From Oscillospiraceae bacterium (GTDB taxonomy: Bacteria > Bacillota > Clostridia > Oscillospirales > Ruminococcaceae): 6,223 bases of DNA. The first letter of the stretch is position 1, and every line of letters begins with the position of its first letter. Both the position numbers and the translations under genes were made by a program. This document shows, piece by piece, positions 3,910-6,223 of the stretch. Where the stretch lies: assembly GCA_009784765.1 (NCBI GenBank), contig WQXP01000077.1:1-6223 (forward strand), written 5' to 3'. The notes beneath the pieces were generated by a model. It was not told the origin of the DNA and did not search any database. It worked only from the letters and a program-made list of their open reading frames with translations.

Positions 3910-5618
3910 TACATCATTCCTCCGAACATATTCAGAAAATCCTCCCATTCATCGGTAGTCATGTCGCCGAAAAAGTCATCTAAGTCGCTTGGGTCGTCCC
4001 ATATATCGCCCCAAGGGTCGCTCCAAGGATTGGAGGGGGGCTGTTGTTGCGCAGCAGCAAGAATGCCGCGTTCAATCAGCATTTCTACGCCTTTGGAACT
4101 GTAGGAGTAATTGCGGGTAACAGTCAGCCCGTTTTTGAGGACATACTCAATCGAAATCGAATAAGGACGCGAGTAAATATTGTCATTCACAGTGCCGGAT
4201 TCCGGGCAAGGGTTGTCGATGAAACTTCGGTGAATGCCCCGCGCCTCATTGATTATTTCAGCCCAGCCTTCGCTTGTGTAGCTGCCCTCATGCAGGAACT
4301 GCCGCCTGAACTGAACGCTCTCAAAAGCTGAACCGGGTTCTAACACCAAGTTTGCACCCCCGCGAGAGTTGGTATTGGTAATGCGCACACTTTGCACATC
4401 GCGAGCGGCGGGAACGCGGTTCGGCACTCCGAACCCTTGCCCCGCGACTAAAATCACACACAGCGCAATCGACGCGCTTACTGTTACGGCGTATTTAATC
4501 GCGCCGCTTTTGAGCTTGCCTAATCCCTTGTGATGAATGACGTGCCCAATAAAGTATGCCACGAGGCTCACAAAAACGGGGAAAACCGGGAAAAAGCTTA
4601 CAAATCCTTGAGGTACACCGTCTGACAGGAGAGTAAACAACAGGCTTCCGAGAGAGATTATGCTCAAGCAGACGAATGCCTGATAGACGTTGTAGATGTT
4701 CTTGAACAAGAAATGCTTCCCGATGTTTTCGGCTTTGACATTCTTGCTGAGGAAAAACGCCCCTGCAATCATTGCCCCAATCACTGCTAATACCGGTACA
4801 AGATACACAGGCTGTGTAATCGCGAATACCACGTGTTCTTCAATCAGAGTGATGCTTGCAAACAACATTCCGAGGGGTGAGCTGATGAAGTAAGGATAAC
4901 CGCCGACTGCCGTCATTCCCCAAGCATTATACAGCGCGAGTGTAGACAGCGTCGCAATCAGAAGCGGAACAGCGGCACTGTACAAGAAGGGGAAGAATCC
5001 CGCAGTCAAGAATTTGCCGCAAACCATGTTGCACAGCGTCGTCAGTGCAAAGATGAACAGCATAACCATAAACCCCATGAACATGACCGGCAGGATATAG
5101 TCGCTAATCAAGGCACCGACAGTGAGTGCCGCGGCAGTCCCGTCGAGGATTCCCATAATGTCTTGGGGGTTCAACATATCTTCAAGCAGCTTTTCGTTGA
5201 AGAATATGCGGAAAATCCCCAGCCCGAGAAGGGACGCGCCGATATAAGGCACGAAAGTTACCGACGCCCCTGAAAGAAAACTCGCCCAGAATCGTTGCCT
5301 GTGGGTCAGCGGCAGAGCCAAGTGCATATCGCGGATATTCGCATTGTGCATAAATCCGAAAGACATCAGCGCGCCGATATAAGCCATCAGCAGTGTCGCG
5401 AATGCGATAAAAGGCGTTACGAATATAATCATTCCCACATCAAGCATGAGCATTGTGCTGTCAGGGGTGTAATGTGAATATCGCGATACCATAATCGCGA
5501 GCAAGGGGTAAGACATAACTCCGATAAGAATGTTCAGAATGAGAATTACCCGCATTTCGCGCAATCTGAACCAAAAGTAAGACATTGCTTTATTTTGCTT
5601 AACGATGTTTTCAGTCAT
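3909..5618 (-). CDS. ABC-2-type permease-like membrane protein with soluble C-terminal domain
   Basis: This 569-residue integral membrane protein resembles the ABC transporter permeases of Clostridia that carry an extra C-terminal domain (the DUF6449-like group, from memory). Hydrophobic segments lie near residues 24-44, 60-88, 113-139, 162-195 (possibly two), 207-230, 270-290, 312-330, 339-358 and 375-393. The phrase LALPLTHRQRFWASFLSG (99-116) matches the 'LP-x-TR/HR..x..FLxG' coupling segment of ABC-2 permeases. Residues 394-520 are soluble and probably outside the cell, with a strand-like YVLKNGLTVTRNYSYSSKG stretch typical of that group. The tail (525-569) is unusual: QQQPP, then Trp-, Asp- and Pro-rich with about 12 acidic residues and no Lys or Arg. 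The substrate is unknown. Such permeases usually sit beside an ATPase and a GntR regulator; neither is visible here. The start overlaps the rnr stop as TAATG, with GGGAGG at 5628-5633. Confidence 0.75.
   Translation of the reverse strand: MTENIVKQNKAMSYFWFRLREMRVILILNILIGVMSYPLLAIMVSRYSHYTPDSTMLMLDVGMIIFVTPFIAFATLLMAYIGALMSFGFMHNANIRDMHLALPLTHRQRFWASFLSGASVTFVPYIGASLLGLGIFRIFFNEKLLEDMLNPQDIMGILDGTAAALTVGALISDYILPVMFMGFMVMLFIFALTTLCNMVCGKFLTAGFFPFLYSAAVPLLIATLSTLALYNAWGMTAVGGYPYFISSPLGMLFASITLIEEHVVFAITQPVYLVPVLAVIGAMIAGAFFLSKNVKAENIGKHFLFKNIYNVYQAFVCLSIISLGSLLFTLLSDGVPQGFVSFFPVFPVFVSLVAYFIGHVIHHKGLGKLKSGAIKYAVTVSASIALCVILVAGQGFGVPNRVPAARDVQSVRITNTNSRGGANLVLEPGSAFESVQFRRQFLHEGSYTSEGWAEIINEARGIHRSFIDNPCPESGTVNDNIYSRPYSISIEYVLKNGLTVTRNYSYSSKGVEMLIERGILAAAQQQPPSNPWSDPWGDIWDDPSDLDDFFGDMTTDEWEDFLNMFGGMM
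3918..3923 (-). promoter_or_regulatory. Ribosome binding site of bioY
   Basis: GGAGGA on the minus strand, 8 nt before the ATG at 3909, lies inside the last codons of the upstream membrane-protein gene. It decides in favour of the start at 3909 over the longer frame from 3948. Confidence 0.85.
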
Positions 5619-6223
5619 TACACATTTCCTCCCTTAACCGCTTTTACTATCTCGAAATCCACAGTTCCCATAGGAACACTGCAGCCCACGCATTTAACCC
5701 GCACTTTGTCGCCGAGAGTATACCGCTCCCCGGTAACTTTGTTCGCGAGTGTTACACCGTTCTCGACGGTGGTATCCCCGGAAATGCCCGAAAAGCCGCC
5801 CACGGGGTTTCGGAAACTCACCCGCCCCTCGACTGTGTTGTCTAACATCACAAACACACTGACTTCTGTAAGCCCCGTTACAGTCCCGTCGAACTCCTGC
5901 CCGATATATTCGCTCATGTATTCTGCCATATAAAATCCGTTACAATCTCGTTCGGCGGAAACAGCCTTGAGTTCCGCGAAAGTTGACTTAACCGCACTCT
6001 CATGAGCGAACTTGTGCAGAAGAGATTTAATCCGCCGCCCCGCGACGTGTTCGGTTAAAATGCGGTGAATGCTAAGGTCGGGATAGCGGCGAATAGGTGA
6101 GGTGAAATGCGCGTACTCTTTCATGCAAAGCCCGAAATGCCCCAGCGGCTCGTCGGAATACTTTGCCTTCATCATCGAACGCAGCACCGCCATGTTAATA
6201 ACATCTAACTTGTCGGGGAACTG
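5618..6223 (-). CDS. rnr: Ribonuclease R, C-terminal part (5' end outside window)
   Basis: RNase R is a processive 3'-to-5' exoribonuclease that degrades structured RNA in the cytoplasm. The frame is open to the window edge, and 201 residues are visible. The end of the catalytic RNB domain is clear: GHFGL, then YAHFTSPIRRYPDLSIHRIL (visible residues 37-56), the most conserved stretch of the family. An S1 RNA-binding domain follows (about 109-193: GQEFDGTVTGLTEVSVFVML, EGRVSF, LGDKVRVKCVG, GTVDFEIV). The active-site aspartates and the cold-shock domains lie outside the window. In the middle of the S1 domain, the usual DDYY-type segment is replaced by a Gly-rich stretch (FRNPVGGFSGISGD) several residues longer than usual. 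The protein ends 8 residues after the S1 domain and lacks the basic tail of E. coli RNase R. The stop overlaps the next start as TAATG, so it heads, or is an early gene of, the operon running to birA. Confidence 0.95.
   Translation of the reverse strand, partial: QFPDKLDVINMAVLRSMMKAKYSDEPLGHFGLCMKEYAHFTSPIRRYPDLSIHRILTEHVAGRRIKSLLHKFAHESAVKSTFAELKAVSAERDCNGFYMAEYMSEYIGQEFDGTVTGLTEVSVFVMLDNTVEGRVSFRNPVGGFSGISGDTTVENGVTLANKVTGERYTLGDKVRVKCVGCSVPMGTVDFEIVKAVKGGNV
5628..5633 (-). promoter_or_regulatory. Ribosome binding site of the permease-like gene
   Basis: GGGAGG on the minus strand, 9 nt before the ATG at 5618, lies within the final rnr codons. It supports initiation at the TAATG overlap. 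Confidence 0.8.

Noticed and set aside
3910..3948. Longer N-terminus for bioY (13 extra residues)
   Set aside because: It lies inside the last codons of the permease gene, while the ATG at 3909 has a well-placed GGAGGA and a TAATG overlap.

Overview
The window holds two converging gene clusters from what looks like a Gram-positive bacterium of the class Clostridia, probably an uncultured gut or rumen lineage. This placement is inferred from strong AGGAGG-type ribosome binding sites, the asd-dapA-dapB order, an archaeal/fungal-like Asd C-terminus, a biotin ligase without a DNA-binding domain, and a permease of the kind common in Clostridia. No marker gene fixes the species.

Plus strand, 1-2611: a lysine/diaminopimelate operon. 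It starts with the C-terminal third of aspartate-semialdehyde dehydrogenase (asd, cut by the window edge). A 164-bp gap follows, filled by a TTGACA heptamer array and two near-identical 69-bp tandem repeats that can form GC-rich hairpins. Then come dapA, dapB and a small gene for a free-standing pair of ACT domains resembling the regulatory end of aspartokinase. Asd, DapA and DapB catalyse consecutive steps from aspartyl phosphate to tetrahydrodipicolinate. The ACT protein is a candidate amino-acid sensor for the pathway. A good intrinsic terminator follows at 2621-2653.

Minus strand, 6223-2586: a tightly packed set read right to left. It contains the C-terminal part of ribonuclease R (rnr, cut by the window edge), a 569-residue ABC-2-like membrane protein, the biotin transporter component BioY, and a biotin-protein ligase (birA) lacking the repressor domain. 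The first two junctions are TAATG stop/start overlaps and the third is a 4-nt gap, so the genes are probably co-transcribed and translationally coupled. BioY and BirA form a biotin uptake-and-use pair. The permease has no ATPase partner in view.

The two clusters meet tail to tail with a 26-bp overlap between the ACT gene and birA, and the lysine operon's terminator lies inside the birA coding sequence. Most of the window is ordinary metabolism. The points most worth a second look are the tandem repeat ahead of dapA, the orphan ACT protein, the changed lysine-binding residues of DapA, the embedded terminator, and the orphan permease with its acidic tryptophan-rich tail.
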